This document shows, piece after piece, positions 8,249-16,720 of a stretch of DNA of 38,174 nucleotides. The translations under genes were made by a program, and so were the position numbers. The notes below the pieces were generated by a model. It had not been told where the DNA came from and did no database searches. It saw nothing but the letters and a program-made list of their open reading frames with translations. The DNA lies in the NCBI GenBank assembly GCA_910579645.1, contig CAJTVK010000029.1, positions 1 to 38,174 of the forward strand, in the 5' to 3' direction. The stretch is from an uncultured Lachnospiraceae bacterium. Its GTDB lineage: Bacteria > Bacillota > Clostridia > Lachnospirales > Lachnospiraceae. Every line of letters begins with the position of its first letter. Within the stretch, counting starts at the first letter, position 1.

Positions 8249-8375
8249 AGGGGTTCTCTCCTGTCACTGCACCGTCGGCAGCCGCACTGCCTCCATCCGA
8301 TTTTTTCCGGAATTTCAGATAATCTTCCACACTTCCCGTACTTAAAAATTGTTCCCAGTCATTTGATTCTTTCAT
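8187..8375 (-). CDS. YqzL-like small protein between era and recO
   Basis: This 62-residue protein begins MKESNDWEQFLSTGSVEDYL. The pattern W-x2-F-x2-TG-x-(V/I)-(E/D)-x-YL-x-F-(R/K) matches what I recall of Bacillus YqzL, a small protein of unknown role also found between era and recO. Position and motif together support a homologue. AGGGGGC lies about 6 nt before the ATG. Its last 62 nt overlap recO in another frame, so the C-terminal third (Gly/Asp-rich) may be a by-product of the recO start region and poorly conserved. Function unknown. Confidence 0.75.
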   Translation of the reverse strand: MKESNDWEQFLSTGSVEDYLKFRKKSDGGSAAADGAVTGENPYAGIHKFDRDGFEDGAYRGI

Positions 8376-8397
8376 CCTGTGCCCCCTAAACCTTTAT

Positions 8398-8444
8398 ATG
8401 TGCCCCGGGATTTCATAATTCCAATCGAAATCCCGGAAGCACAT
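8398..8444. repeat. Intergenic palindrome between era and the YqzL-like gene
   Basis: Arms at 8398-8414 and 8427-8444 pair as ATGTGC plus a 10-bp core (CCGGGATTTC/GAAATCCCGG), with a small internal asymmetry and a 12-nt loop. No T-run follows on the minus strand, so it is not a plain terminator of era. It may be an mRNA processing or stability structure. Confidence 0.6.
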
Positions 8445-8496
8445 CTTTTGCTTTCTCTCTGCTTTATAAGATTAGGGTTCGCTTTTTTCGTCTTTC

Positions 8497-9414
8497 CTAT
8501 TCGGAATCTTTCGGATTGTAACCGAAATTTTTCATATACAAATCACTGTCCCGCCAGTCCTTCCTGACCTTTACCCAAAGCTGCAGGTTCACCCTGCACT
8601 CCAACATATTTTCTATTTCCGGCCGTGCCAGGCTGCCGATTTTTTTCAGCATCGCCCCCTGTTTCCCGATAATGATGCCTTTATGGGACTCCCTTTCACA
8701 GATAATGGTTGCCTCAATATCCGCTATTTTCGCCTTTTTTGCCGACTTACGGAATTTCATGCGTTCCACAGTCACTGCTATGCCGTGAGGAACCTCCTCT
8801 TCCAGACAGCGCAGAGCCTTTTCCCGGATAAGTTCCGCCACAATCTGCCGTTCCGGCTGATCCGTCACCGTATCTTCGTCATAAAAAGCCGGCCCGTAAG
8901 GCAGATATTTCATAATGCATGCAAGCAGTTCCTCCGTATTGTCCCCTTTCAGCGCGGACACGGGAACTATTTCCGCAAAATCCAGTTCCTTCCGGTAAGC
9001 ATCTATAAACAGCAGAATCTCTTCCTTCTTCACCGTATCTATCTTATTGATTACAAGGATGACCGGCGTTTTCGTTTTTTTCAGCTGCTCTATGATATGC
9101 CGTTCCCCGGCTCCGATAAAAGTAGTAGGTTCCACCAGCCAAAGCACCACATCTACCTCATTTATGGTATTCTGCGCCACCTTCACCATATAATCTCCCA
9201 GCTTATTTTTTGCCTTATGGATACCCGGCGTGTCCACAAATACAATCTGCCCCTCTTCCGAAGTATATACTGTCTGTATCCGGTTCCTTGTGGTCTGAGG
9301 CTTATTGCTTGTAATTGCAATTTTCTGCCCGATCAGATGATTCATCAATGTGGATTTCCCTACGTTAGGCCTTCCGATCAATGTGGCAAAGCCCGATTTA
9401 AAATTCTCTTTCAA
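8497..9414 (-). CDS. era: GTPase Era
   Basis: This essential GTPase binds the 3' end of 16S rRNA through a KH domain during 30S assembly. GTPase motifs in sequence order are GRPNVGKST (P-loop), DTPG and NKID, with the lysine-rich KH region in the last 90 residues (GIIIGKQGAMLKKIG). The start is taken as TTG at 9414: GGAGG lies 8 nt upstream, and the product then begins at the usual distance before GFATLIGRPNVGKST. The alternative is GTG at 9441, whose GTGA overlap with the upstream stop would give translational coupling. It is followed by the YqzL-like gene and recO. Confidence 0.97.
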   Translation of the reverse strand: MKENFKSGFATLIGRPNVGKSTLMNHLIGQKIAITSNKPQTTRNRIQTVYTSEEGQIVFVDTPGIHKAKNKLGDYMVKVAQNTINEVDVVLWLVEPTTFIGAGERHIIEQLKKTKTPVILVINKIDTVKKEEILLFIDAYRKELDFAEIVPVSALKGDNTEELLACIMKYLPYGPAFYDEDTVTDQPERQIVAELIREKALRCLEEEVPHGIAVTVERMKFRKSAKKAKIADIEATIICERESHKGIIIGKQGAMLKKIGSLARPEIENMLECRVNLQLWVKVRKDWRDSDLYMKNFGYNPKDSE

Positions 9415-9437
9415 CTTTTCTCCCTCCACGGCTGCCG

Positions 9438-10829
9438 TCACTTACCTGCTTCCGGAGGCTGTACGGATGAACTGCTTTCCGCATCCTGCCTCGTTTCCGG
9501 CTGTCCGGACGAGCTGCTCCCCGCATCCTGTCCGGAAAAATGACCTGCCTCTCCTATTCCTGTCTGTCCTGCCGCATGCCCTGTGCCTGACTGCACCGGC
9601 ACCTGCTGCTGCCCGGCGGCTGTATGCCCTGTGCCCTGCTGCCCGGCGGCTGGGTGCTCCCTATCCGGCTGCCCGGCGGCTGGGTGTTTCGTATCCTGCT
9701 GCCCGGCTTCCTGCCGCAGATTTTTCCCCGCAGCGATTTCCGGAAATATTCTTTCCGGAAATATTTTTTCCGAAAATATTTTTTCCTTCTCGGCCGGCAT
9801 TTGCCCGCCTGCCCCGTTGGATGTCCCGTATGTATATGCAAGCCTTTCCGCCGCTTTCTTCCTGCTTTTTTTCAGGACAGCCTTAATGACCAAAACAGCC
9901 GCCAGAACCAATAACGCCATAAAAATAAGATAAGGAAGACAGATTACCAGACCAATCAGGAATCCCTTCACCCCGTTCACCAGATTTTTCACGGACTGCG
10001 CAAACCCGTTGCCCATCTTTTCCCAATCCGACAGTTCCTTTACCGGCGTCAATATTTCCACCTCTTCAATGGACAGATAAACCGTGGAAAAGTCTACCAA
10101 ATTATCGTATGTGCGCAGCCTGGACTCCATATTTTCCAGTTCGTACCGCACTTGGGAAAGCCTTTCCTCAATGGTAATGATATCCTCCATGGTGACCGCT
10201 TTTTCCAACAGTTCCATCAGCCGGTCCTGTTCCACCTGCAAAGCTTTCTTGTGGCTTTCCAAATCCACATAGCTTAACGTCACGTCCTCCGTGCTCTCGC
10301 TCTTATTTACCACATTGGAGCATTCGCCGACCTCACCGACAAACCCGTCCAGCTGCTCCTTCGGAATACGGGCCGTCATGGATGCATGCCGGATTCCCTT
10401 CCCGTTCTGCCGGCTTCCGTTATACACATTCATATCCTCGATATAACCGCCCAGTGCCTTTACCTTCTGCTCCAGCTTGGCAACAAGCACTTCGAACTCC
10501 TCCGTCTCCACATCCATCCTCACCGTTTTAATCAGCTTCCGGTTCACTGCCACGAAGCCGGCATCCGGTTCCGCCCCCGCCTCTTCCTCTGCCGTTTCCT
10601 CCGCGTATTCCGCTCCGTATACGTCGTCCGACGCATACCCGTTTCCGCCTGCCTGCGCCGGCGCGGCAACCTCACTGGCCTTCGACGAATCCATGGACAT
10701 TCCGCTGCTTCCGCACCCGCCAAAACCCAGTACGCCCACAGCCGTCACCGCCGCCAGCAAAACCCTCCCCGTACGGAATCCGTAACTGTAATAACCCCAC
10801 TGCCACATTCCTTTTCCGTTCTTTTTCAT
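9438..10829 (-). CDS. DUF4349-type lipoprotein with repetitive cytoplasmic tail
   Basis: This 463-residue protein has an N-terminal signal with a lipobox-like GFGGC (about residues 35-39), then a low-complexity linker. An extracytoplasmic DUF4349-like domain follows (about 95-270: RKLIKTVRMDVET...EEVEILTP) with a central coiled-coil stretch (SYVDLESHKKALQVEQDRLMEL). One transmembrane helix lies near 287-315, followed by a basic stop-transfer (KKSRKKAAERLAY). The last ~120 residues are unusual: a KIF(S/P)E(K/R)IFPE run, three copies of a 10-residue unit ending in HPAAGQ or HTAAGQ, then SSSS-rich repeats. The DNA there is tandemly repeated, so length probably varies between strains. GGGAGG lies 9 nt before ATG. 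Its stop overlaps the era region. Function unknown. Confidence 0.85.
   Translation of the reverse strand: MKKNGKGMWQWGYYSYGFRTGRVLLAAVTAVGVLGFGGCGSSGMSMDSSKASEVAAPAQAGGNGYASDDVYGAEYAEETAEEEAGAEPDAGFVAVNRKLIKTVRMDVETEEFEVLVAKLEQKVKALGGYIEDMNVYNGSRQNGKGIRHASMTARIPKEQLDGFVGEVGECSNVVNKSESTEDVTLSYVDLESHKKALQVEQDRLMELLEKAVTMEDIITIEERLSQVRYELENMESRLRTYDNLVDFSTVYLSIEEVEILTPVKELSDWEKMGNGFAQSVKNLVNGVKGFLIGLVICLPYLIFMALLVLAAVLVIKAVLKKSRKKAAERLAYTYGTSNGAGGQMPAEKEKIFSEKIFPERIFPEIAAGKNLRQEAGQQDTKHPAAGQPDREHPAAGQQGTGHTAAGQQQVPVQSGTGHAAGQTGIGEAGHFSGQDAGSSSSGQPETRQDAESSSSVQPPEAGK
9600..9780. repeat. Tandem repeats inside the DUF4349 gene tail
   Basis: About 30-bp units containing CTGCCCGGCGGCTG recur near 9610-9712. 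A 15-16-bp TTCCGGAAATATT-type unit repeats three times at about 9738-9785. Both stay in frame, so the repeats lengthen the protein tail rather than disrupting it. Confidence 0.7.
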
Positions 10830-11178
10830 AAATCAATCCTCCCGTCAGGCTTCCCTGCCCCTTACCGCGCTGCAGCAAAGCCCCAATCTTCCGCTCTTCC
10901 CCCGTTTCCGTCTTTCCTTGTCTCCGCACCTCCGTCCCCCTAGTACATCATTGCCACTCTTTCTTTAACAGTTCCTCAAACCGCAGACACCGCATACAAA
11001 GTTAATTCTTAACAGTCCCCGGAAAACGCCGGCATAAGGATGTCCGCCCTGGCAAACGAGCCGGCGGCAGGAAAACGCTTCCTTCCTCTACGCCGCCCCC
11101 CATATGCCAAAACAGCTTCCAAAGAAAGAATTCCACGCCGCCGGCTCAGCCTGCCGGAAAACCATTTCAAAACATATT
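10830..11178. other. 349-base intergenic region with repeat relics
   Basis: No gene is seen here. It holds the leader of the DUF4349 gene and two same-direction relics of the TTAACAGTTCC end of the palindromic element described at 27817-27974: 10959-10976, and 10998-11019 (19 of 22 bases match). Short CCGG-based hairpins lie near 11020-11035 and 11142-11160. I could not identify a convincing -10/-35 pair. Confidence 0.5.
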
Positions 11179-14118
11179 TTAGTGGAACAGAGCCTCCACC
11201 GTATCAAACAGACTGCTGGCTTTCAGCTTTTCCTCATTCCCCACTACGCACAGGCAGTCCGCTTCCATAAATGCCCGGATATGCCCCGCCAGCGAGCGGA
11301 TTGTTTCCTCCGTCACGGCCAGAAGTTCATCCCTCTCCTTCTGCACCCTTTCGAAAGGCAGCTTCGTCATATATCCGGTCAGGGAATACACTCCCTTGCC
11401 CGCCGGAGTCATAGGCACATCCAAATCACTGACCGCCCCGATGATATATTGGGTAATCGTCCGCTCGTCCGCTTGGAAAGACTCGATATAATCCGCCGCC
11501 TTCTCATATACTTCCACCGTTTTCTCCAGATTCGGATCCCGGTAGGAAACGAAATAACTGTCCCCCGCTTTGCCGAAGGCACACATACAGCCATAAGCGC
11601 CTCCCTTTACCCGCACCCGGTTCCAGAGATAATCATAGCCCATCATCACCTTCAGCACTCTCAGCGCACCGGTATAAGCCAGCCCTTTTTGGATGAAATT
11701 ACCTGCCCGGCACACATACTGCACCTGAGAAGAAGTCAGATAACCTTCCTTCTTCTTTTCCAGAACCGGCACATAGCTTTCTTTCTTTACCGGCTCCGTA
11801 AATAATTTCTCCCGGAAACCGTTTACTGCCTCCTCCAGTCCGGCATACTCCTTCTCACTGGCAGTATAATCCACCATCAGGTTCTCCGGCCGGAAAATAT
11901 ATGTCATCAGCTGTCTCAGCTTCGCTGCCAAATCTTCTTTTTCCTCTTCGAAACTGCTTTCCAGACGTTCTACCAATCGGTACTGCGGTATTCCGCTGAT
12001 TTGCTCCGCCACTGCCGCCGTGGGCGAAAGCCCTGCCAATGCACGCACAGCCGCCAGGGAATGGCTTGCCGAAGACATAGCTGCCTGCATCCTGGATTTC
12101 AGTTCCGCAATCACGTCATACAGCCGCTTCGTATCGTCAAAACGGGAAGTCAGCAGAATTTCCTCTGCCAGCCGGAACGCTTCTTTCAGATTCTCATGCA
12201 GTGCCTTTACTTTTACTTCAAAAGTTATCTTGTACTCCCTGATATCCTCCGCATTGACATAGGTATTCGCCACCATCTGAATGCCGCCCGTCTTAATGTT
12301 TGTCTCATGATACAGTTCGCCGTAAGCATAATTAGCCGTATCCACCATTCCCAGCACGTTTTTCAGCACGCCGATATAAGGGAACAATTCCTCCGGCACG
12401 CTGCCGATATCGAAGATAAAGCGCAGATACCCGATGCCGTTGGTAAATATGTTGTGGAAAAGGATAAGCGTGTCTTTGGCATGCCGTTCCTCGTTCACAT
12501 AGTCCACTGCCTCTTTTTTCATATCCTCTCTGGTAAGAAGCGGAATTTTCGCCAAATCTTCCTTTGAGTTCGGCTCTTCCTGATAACGTTCCAGTTCCGT
12601 CGTCTGTCTTACGATTGCCTCTGTTTCTTCCCTGCTTAAAGATGCCTTATATTCCTGCAGCTTCTTATGCAGCTCGCCGTCCTTTTTCGCCGTCAGGCCT
12701 TTCACAGGGGAAAGGACAAGCACGGTCTTATGATTGTTCCGCAGCAGATACCTGCGAATCAGTTCCTCGAAATACCCGGTTTCCACTTCCTGCTTCAGAG
12801 CGGCAAAGGTATCGTTGGCCTCCACATGGATAAACGGCTTGTCCTCCGCATACAGCCAGCTGTCCAATGCCTGCAGCCCAATCATCAGCCCCTTGGGATA
12901 GCTTCCGTAGTCGGATTCCCGATACTTAAACTCAAAATAATTCAGCCCTGCCAGCAAAGCTTTCCTGTCAATCCCGTTCTCCGCCTGTTCCTTCAGCACT
13001 TCCTCAATCACCGAAACGAACTCTTCCTTGCGGGAAATATCCGTATTCTTTGCCACCACGGAGAAAAACGACTGCATAACCCCGTTGTCATAAGAACTGT
13101 AAATCTCCTTGCCGATTCCGTGTTCCGTCAGTGCCTCCTTTAAGGGTGCGCCCGGCGCGGAGCAGAGGGCATAGTCCAACACCTGAAATGCAATATAAAG
13201 CTTCCGGTCCAGGTTATCCCCCACTACCGTGTTATAGGCAAGATAAGTATTGTCTTTTTCCGACTCACTTTCCGCGATAGAATATTCCTTATGGATTTCC
13301 TTCGGCGCATCAAACCCGGGCTGCACCGGTATCCGGGAATCCACTTCCAAGGCATCATAGCCCGACAGATATTCCCTGTCAATGAATTCCAGCCGCTCTG
13401 CCATATCCATATCGCCGTACAGATAAATATAGCTGTTGGAAGGATGATAATATTTCCTGTGAAAATCCAGATAGTCCTCATAAGTAAGATCCGGAATCAC
13501 CTCCGGGTCCCCGCCGGCTTCCGTGCCGTAAGGCGTGTCGGGAAAAAGGGAATTAAACACTTCCCGCTGCAGCACATCGTCCGGAGAGGAAAGCGCACCC
13601 TTCATCTCATTATAAACCACCCCGTTGATTGTCAGTTCGTCTTCCGGACTATCCAATTCATAGTGCCAGCCTTCCTGCCGGAAGATTTTTTCCTCTTTAT
13701 ATATATTGGGATGGAACACCGCATCCAGATATACATGCATCAGATTTCTGAAATCCTTGTCATTGCAGCTGGCTACCGGATATACTGTTTTATCCGGATA
13801 GGTCATGGCATTGAGGAACGTATTCAGAGAACCTTTTGCCAGTTCGATAAACGGATCCTTTACCGGAAAATGTTCCGACCCGCAAAGCACGGTATGCTCA
13901 ATGATGTGAGCCACCCCCGTACTGTCTGCCGGCGGAGTGCGGAACCCGATGTAAAACACTTTATTGTCGTCGTCGTTGGACAGCAAAACTACCCTTGCCC
14001 CCGTCTTCTTATGCCGCAGGAGATATCCGTAGGAATTCAGATCCTTGATTTCCCTTGCTTCCGTCACTTCATAGCTTTCCAATCCTCTTATTCTGTTTTC
14101 TGTTGTTTTTACATCCAT
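11179..14118 (-). CDS. M16C zinc metallopeptidase (presequence-protease-like)
   Basis: This is a large oligopeptidase of 979 residues, the full length of the M16C/PreP group, whose two halves form a closed chamber that degrades peptides. The inverted zinc motif H71-I-I-E-H75 is intact (GVAHIIEHTVLCGS). The second zinc-ligand glutamate region is expected around VVYNEMKGALSSPDD (about 167-181). Middle and C-terminal M16C-associated domains follow. There is no signal peptide, so it is probably cytoplasmic. GAAAGGA lies upstream of ATG. It is the last gene of a run that starts with the rhomboid-like gene, with 67 nt separating it from the unknown 147-residue gene. Confidence 0.94.
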   Translation of the reverse strand: MDVKTTENRIRGLESYEVTEAREIKDLNSYGYLLRHKKTGARVVLLSNDDDNKVFYIGFRTPPADSTGVAHIIEHTVLCGSEHFPVKDPFIELAKGSLNTFLNAMTYPDKTVYPVASCNDKDFRNLMHVYLDAVFHPNIYKEEKIFRQEGWHYELDSPEDELTINGVVYNEMKGALSSPDDVLQREVFNSLFPDTPYGTEAGGDPEVIPDLTYEDYLDFHRKYYHPSNSYIYLYGDMDMAERLEFIDREYLSGYDALEVDSRIPVQPGFDAPKEIHKEYSIAESESEKDNTYLAYNTVVGDNLDRKLYIAFQVLDYALCSAPGAPLKEALTEHGIGKEIYSSYDNGVMQSFFSVVAKNTDISRKEEFVSVIEEVLKEQAENGIDRKALLAGLNYFEFKYRESDYGSYPKGLMIGLQALDSWLYAEDKPFIHVEANDTFAALKQEVETGYFEELIRRYLLRNNHKTVLVLSPVKGLTAKKDGELHKKLQEYKASLSREETEAIVRQTTELERYQEEPNSKEDLAKIPLLTREDMKKEAVDYVNEERHAKDTLILFHNIFTNGIGYLRFIFDIGSVPEELFPYIGVLKNVLGMVDTANYAYGELYHETNIKTGGIQMVANTYVNAEDIREYKITFEVKVKALHENLKEAFRLAEEILLTSRFDDTKRLYDVIAELKSRMQAAMSSASHSLAAVRALAGLSPTAAVAEQISGIPQYRLVERLESSFEEEKEDLAAKLRQLMTYIFRPENLMVDYTASEKEYAGLEEAVNGFREKLFTEPVKKESYVPVLEKKKEGYLTSSQVQYVCRAGNFIQKGLAYTGALRVLKVMMGYDYLWNRVRVKGGAYGCMCAFGKAGDSYFVSYRDPNLEKTVEVYEKAADYIESFQADERTITQYIIGAVSDLDVPMTPAGKGVYSLTGYMTKLPFERVQKERDELLAVTEETIRSLAGHIRAFMEADCLCVVGNEEKLKASSLFDTVEALFH

Positions 14119-14163
14119 TGCCTTAGTATCCTTTCTTATATTTGCTTATGCGGGCCGCCGCTT

Positions 14164-14180
14164 CGCTTCGTACCTTTGCG
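14164..14180 (-). repeat. Possible relic of the CGGTAC hairpin family
   Basis: On the minus strand this 17-base segment matches 15 of 17 bases of the same portion of the element at 35612-35657 (CGCA, two differing bases, then GGTACGAAGC). The right arm is not kept in the family form; a different 5-bp GCCGC/GCGGC stem is present instead. It lies in the 67-nt gap upstream of the M16C gene. Confidence 0.35.
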
Positions 14181-14185
14181 GCTCC

Positions 14186-14629
14186 TTATACCGTAAACGT
14201 CATCAGCCCCAGCTTGGAAACCGCTATTTCCCTTACGATAAGTCCCATCTGTTTCTTTTTCGCCAGGTTTATGCCGGCAAACTCCTTCAGCGCATACACC
14301 TTGTCTTTATAAACCACCCTCTTCTTCCCTGCCGGTTTTTTTCTTTCTTCCGGCAGGCTGACCTTGATTTTCACTTTCAGTTCACGGTAAGTCTGATAGG
14401 AAAACGTATCCTCCGTCATATAATAGAAATGACTTTCCAACGTGGAAGAAGCGTCCACTTCTTTCAGAATATAGTGCGAAAATATCGTCTTCAGCTTAAA
14501 AGGCACCATTTCTTCCCTCTGCAGCTCCTCATAGCTGAATCTGGCTCCCAAATAAATCTGTCCCGTATCCTGAAGCATATACTTAAAATCCCTGTCCTGT
14601 GCCAAGGATATATCCTCTGTCCTTTCCAT
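14186..14629 (-). CDS. Conserved-looking protein of unknown function
   Basis: I do not recognise this 147-residue protein. It is a soluble alpha/beta-type sequence starting MERTEDISLAQDRDFKYMLQ, rich in Lys, Glu and aromatic residues, with no signal peptide, membrane helix or Cys motif. The start at 14629 is preferred because GGGGGAGGG precedes it. An in-frame ATG at 14719 would overlap the upstream stop as ATGA but adds 30 residues of non-protein-like, Arg/Gly-rich sequence. It sits between the sigma-like gene and the M16C peptidase, so it is part of that transcription unit. Confidence 0.75.
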   Translation of the reverse strand: MERTEDISLAQDRDFKYMLQDTGQIYLGARFSYEELQREEMVPFKLKTIFSHYILKEVDASSTLESHFYYMTEDTFSYQTYRELKVKIKVSLPEERKKPAGKKRVVYKDKVYALKEFAGINLAKKKQMGLIVREIAVSKLGLMTFTV

Positions 14630-14715
14630 CCGTCCCTCCCCCTGCCGCCCGGCCTTCCTTCCGCATATAGCCGGCGGCTTCGCAAAATGGCGCAGGAAAT
14701 CATCCCTTCCTGAAC

Positions 14716-15453
14716 TCATTCCTTCCTGATATACTCAATATGGCTGCCGCTCATGCGTATCGCCTCCAGCACTTCTTCCTCCGTCAGTTCCGTTTCGGCG
14801 GCCAGTTCCGCCACCGTAACCTTCCTCTGGAAAACTTCCGCCAGTTCCCTGGCCTGCTTCGCCACCAGTTTCACATGCTTCAGTACCTTTTCATCCTTAC
14901 GCCTCTGATTCAGATTATCTTGGATGCACTCTTCCATGGCATCCATAATCATCTTGCCCAACATCCCTTCGGCTTCACGGGCATGTTCCAGACAGCCCAG
15001 CATGGTCACGCCGGCCGCCAGAGCCACATTGCCTTCCCCGATCAAATCTTCCAGAAAAACCCCCTGCCCGCTGTACAGCTTGGCAATCTCTGCCACCTGC
15101 GGCAGGTAAATCTCCGCCAGCTTAGCCTGTGCCTGTCCGTCCCCGGCCATGGCAGAAAGCGTCACTGCCTCTTTCTCCCCCTCCGTCACCTTTTCCATCC
15201 GTTCCAGTTCCTCCAGATAAATGTCCAGATAGCGGACTTCCTCCTCGGTCAGATTGTCCGTCGGGTCCACGGGCTCCCCTATCCCGATCTTATGGCCCTG
15301 CAGATATTCCTCCACCAAGGCCAGCTGCTCCTGCGCAAGCCCCAGTTCCGCAAAGGCCTCCCTGATCTGCTCCCTTGAAACACAGTTCCCTTGTTCCTTA
15401 GCCAGCCGCTTTACTTTTTCCAATGTTTTGCCAAATAACAGTTCCCTGTCCAT
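14716..15453 (-). CDS. Sigma-70-like protein lacking regions 2.4 and 4
   Basis: This 245-residue protein aligns in order with primary sigma factors: a region 1.1-like start (about 8-58: VKRLAKEQGNCVSREQIREA), a region 1.2-like part (about 73-110), region 2.1-2.2 (about 112-150: IYLPQVAEIAKLYSGQGVF, then DLIGEGNVALAAGV) and a region 3-like helix pair (about 197-240). The core-binding DLIxEGN segment is retained. The FSTYATWWIRQAI-type region 2.3-2.4, which melts and reads the -10 element, is replaced by an unrelated helix. Region 4 is absent. It might bind RNA polymerase without directing it to promoters; that is inference. GGGGAAGG precedes ATG by 4 nt. It is the second gene of the rhomboid-like operon. 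Confidence 0.8.
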   Translation of the reverse strand: MDRELLFGKTLEKVKRLAKEQGNCVSREQIREAFAELGLAQEQLALVEEYLQGHKIGIGEPVDPTDNLTEEEVRYLDIYLEELERMEKVTEGEKEAVTLSAMAGDGQAQAKLAEIYLPQVAEIAKLYSGQGVFLEDLIGEGNVALAAGVTMLGCLEHAREAEGMLGKMIMDAMEECIQDNLNQRRKDEKVLKHVKLVAKQARELAEVFQRKVTVAELAAETELTEEEVLEAIRMSGSHIEYIRKE

Positions 15454-15520
15454 AATTCCTTCCCCGCTTCCCGTTTTCCGGACATACCTAAGCTGCCTTC
15501 CCTTTGCCCGGTCAGCATTC

Positions 15521-16366
15521 CTAATGATATTTCACATGTTGGTGCGTAAACAAATGGTCCTGGCAATACTCATAATTTCCTTCGCATTTCGAACAGATCC
15601 GAAACTCCAAATCATCCCCGTCCAGTTCCGTCCTCCCGCAGATTGCGCACTTATGCTTTGTAACTCCCGTATTCCTGCGCACTTCCCTCTTAAACTGCTG
15701 CCGGCGCTTCACCTGCTTGGGAGACATATGAATATGATTTCTGCTGCCTATCCAAAATACAAGGAAATTGAACAGCGATGCCGCCATGGCAAAGCGGCTG
15801 TATATATTCCCATAGAAAAATTCCACCAGAAGAACCACTCCGTATATTATGCCCAATACCTTCACTTTAATCGGTATAATGAACATCAGCAGCATTTCCA
15901 CCTCCGGAAACGTAACCGCAAAGGCAAGGAAAATGGACATATTGATATAGTAGGTAGAGAAATACATAGAACCGATGATACTGGCCTCCTCCATCGTCAT
16001 CCCATAGAGCAGATGGCCGAATATCATCAGAAGAAAGCTTCCCAGCACCGTAAACAGCATGCCCGAGAACAAGTATACATTATAACGGTATGTCCCCCAA
16101 GTTCTTTCCAGAGAAGTACCGAGGGAATAATATAAGTAAAGCATAATCAGGACAAAAAAAACATTGGAAGACGGGGGCGGCACTACCACCCATGTCACCA
16201 GTCTCCAAATCTGCCCATGCAATATGGCATACGGGTTCAGCCTCAGATATCCGAGAAACAGGGGATTAATGAAGATAATCAGATACCCCACTGCATAACA
16301 CATTATCAGCATAAGCGATAAATTCTTAATTGCATATTTCCCAAATTTTCTTTCAAAGTTACTCAT
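15521..16366 (-). CDS. Rhomboid-like membrane protein, probably inactive, with C-terminal zinc ribbon
   Basis: This 281-residue protein has about six membrane segments in rhomboid order (near 16-38, 55-80, 97-120, 136-155, 160-184 and 190-207). The W54-R55 motif in loop 1 is kept, as in rhomboids and derlins, and so is the IPIKVKVLGIIY motif of the fifth helix. The catalytic GxSG serine motif and the sixth-helix His are both missing, so proteolysis is unlikely. A cytoplasmic Cys/His cluster follows (C240, C243, C258, C261, C268, H271, H275, H277). The start at 16366 fits because the promoter (16440-16468) lies downstream of the only longer start, a TTG at 16483. It heads a four-gene unit with the sigma-like gene, an unknown gene and the M16C peptidase. 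Confidence 0.8.
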   Translation of the reverse strand: MSNFERKFGKYAIKNLSLMLIMCYAVGYLIIFINPLFLGYLRLNPYAILHGQIWRLVTWVVVPPPSSNVFFVLIMLYLYYSLGTSLERTWGTYRYNVYLFSGMLFTVLGSFLLMIFGHLLYGMTMEEASIIGSMYFSTYYINMSIFLAFAVTFPEVEMLLMFIIPIKVKVLGIIYGVVLLVEFFYGNIYSRFAMAASLFNFLVFWIGSRNHIHMSPKQVKRRQQFKREVRRNTGVTKHKCAICGRTELDGDDLEFRICSKCEGNYEYCQDHLFTHQHVKYH

Positions 16367-16439
16367 CCCTGTCCAATTCCTCCATTCTTCCTGCGGGCAT
16401 TCCCCCGGCTTTGTCATGTGGTAAAAAACATTTGAATAT

Positions 16440-16468
16440 ATTCTAACATCCCCACATTTAAAAGTAAA
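16440..16468 (-). promoter_or_regulatory. Promoter of the rhomboid-like operon
   Basis: TTTACT (16463-16468) and TAGAAT (16440-16445) lie 17 bp apart on the minus strand, about 75 nt upstream of the chosen start codon. Confidence 0.6.
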
Positions 16469-16549
16469 CCGATTACCTTCCAAATCTCGTCAAGTCATAA
16501 AATTTTTATAATTGCCATGGATTCTTCACAAATAATTCACAGCCATTCA

Positions 16550-16578
16550 TTGCAATTTGCATATCGGTGTCGTATAAT
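16550..16578 (+). promoter_or_regulatory. Promoter of the activase-like gene
   Basis: TTGCAA (16550-16555) and a perfect TATAAT (16573-16578) lie 17 bp apart on the plus strand. They are divergent from the rhomboid-like promoter, with about 80 bp between the two -35 boxes. The leader is about 135 nt and contains a 9-bp hairpin, CCATATCCT/AGGATATGG, at 16598-16633. Confidence 0.75.
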
Positions 16579-16720
16579 GTCTAGGAATGTCCGGCTCCCA
16601 TATCCTGTCACATATAAATAGGAAGGATATGGAAAACGGAATTCGGGGAAATTATGGAAAAAGCAACGAAAAGCAGTAAAAACAAAAAGCAGTTGAGAAA
16701 CAAAAAGAAAGGGCGGTAAT

